Below the pieces are notes generated by a model. That model searched no databases, was not told the DNA's origin, and worked only from the letters and a program-made list of their open reading frames with translations. The position numbers were made by a program, and so were the translations under genes. This document shows, piece after piece, positions 47,347-47,755 of a stretch of 47,755 nucleotides of DNA. Positions within the stretch are counted from its first letter, which is position 1; the number at the start of each line of letters is the position of its first letter. Source of the stretch: a bacterium (GTDB taxonomy: Bacteria > Verrucomicrobiota > Kiritimatiellia > RFP12 > UBA1067); assembly GCA_025360845.1 (NCBI GenBank), contig JANYBJ010000292.1, forward strand, positions 1 through 47,755, given 5' to 3'.

Positions 47347-47755
47347 TTACGACTTGGTCATGTTCGCCAGGTTCTGAAGCATATCGAAGTTCTCCTTGAA
47401 CTTCTTTTCCGCCGACTGCAACATCGCGGCCGCATTCGGATTGAGCGTGAGGAGCTGCTTGAAGCGGTTCTCCTTCACGGCGGTCTCGGCGAACGACTGC
47501 GTCGGCGCCTTGCAGTCGAGCTGCAACGCGTTCTTGCCTTCGTCCGCAAGCTGCGGGTTGTAGCGGTACAGCGGGAAGTGGCCGGTTTCGACGGCGATCT
47601 TCTGATGCTCCAGCCCGTTGACCATGTCGAAGCCCTGCGCGATGCAGTGCGAGTAGGCGATGATGATCGCGGGGCCGTCATACGCCTCGGCTTCGACGAA
47701 GGCCTTGACCGTGGCGGCCGCATTGGCGCCCAGACTGACCTGCGCGACGTAGATG
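47347..47755 (-). CDS. nifJ: Pyruvate:ferredoxin (flavodoxin) oxidoreductase, C-terminal part only
   Basis: The last 136 codons of a gene that continues past the right edge are open on the minus strand. The visible start reads IYVAQVSLGANAAATVKAF, then AYDGPAIIIAYSHCIAQG, which is the end of the thiamine-diphosphate domain of PFOR, with the Cys-containing YSHCIAQG signature. ETGHFPLYRYNP and the helical tail ending LQNLANMTKS agree with the normal C-terminus. The full enzyme (about 1170-1200 residues) converts pyruvate and CoA to acetyl-CoA and CO2 while reducing ferredoxin, central in anaerobic metabolism. A strong terminator follows. Confidence 0.92.
   Translation of the reverse strand, partial: IYVAQVSLGANAAATVKAFVEAEAYDGPAIIIAYSHCIAQGFDMVNGLEHQKIAVETGHFPLYRYNPQLADEGKNALQLDCKAPTQSFAETAVKENRFKQLLTLNPNAAAMLQSAEKKFKENFDMLQNLANMTKS

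Overview
The window is a GC-rich (about 60 percent by eye) bacterial chromosome segment. The gene content suggests an anaerobic, polysaccharide-using member of the PVC superphylum, most likely Kiritimatiellota or a Lentisphaerae/Verrucomicrobia relative. The reasons are a pyruvate:ferredoxin oxidoreductase, rubredoxin, an iron alcohol dehydrogenase, RNase HIII, a secreted GH78 rhamnosidase-like enzyme, a sialidase-fold protein, and many small palindromic intergenic repeats. This placement is an inference from gene content; no rRNA or tRNA gene was recognised.

Layout. 1-2646 holds the start of an MmeI-type restriction-modification enzyme that runs off the left edge. 2994-14430 is a mixed housekeeping and catabolic stretch: GH78 enzyme, RNase HIII, a secreted hypothetical protein, EF-G, Hsp20, a stand-alone CoaB, a sialidase-like protein and an Fe-dependent alcohol dehydrogenase. 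14483-21222 on the minus strand carries carB-carA, an M42 peptidase and a glycosyltransferase. Divergently, 21634-33399 carries purF, gltB, gltD, pyrG, purC and a GAF/AAA+/Fis sigma-54 activator in one tight plus-strand series. CarA, PurF, GltB and PyrG all take the amide nitrogen of glutamine, so this block is a glutamine-nitrogen cluster with a candidate regulator at its end.

33484-34487 (minus) has rubredoxin, a DUF190 protein and a CrcB/Fluc fluoride channel. Divergent from it, 34592-40550 is an ArsR-led operon: ArsR, a DUF6132 membrane mini-protein, a Cys-rich 63-residue protein, a methyltransferase, an RND permease and its membrane-fusion partner. The methyltransferase ends in a 45-residue tail copied from a second ArsR protein (46161-46466). 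40551-41209 is a decayed stretch with a Tat-leader remnant. 41210-43480 is a lower-GC XhoI/PaeR7I-type restriction-modification pair whose methylase gene is frameshifted at an A9 tract and whose nuclease looks C-terminally short. 43532-45997 is a four-domain sulfur protein (CoA-disulfide reductase, rhodanese, TusA and DsrE domains) divergent from the second ArsR. The right end has trmB and the 3' end of a pyruvate:ferredoxin oxidoreductase gene.

Non-coding structure is notable. There are two hairpin elements sharing the same terminal inverted repeat (2714-2932 and 11759-11893), a set of GTAGGG-type GC palindromes between genes of the nitrogen cluster, structured leaders before fusA and purF, dyads at both arsR promoters, and sigma-54-like motifs in the carB/purF divergent region.
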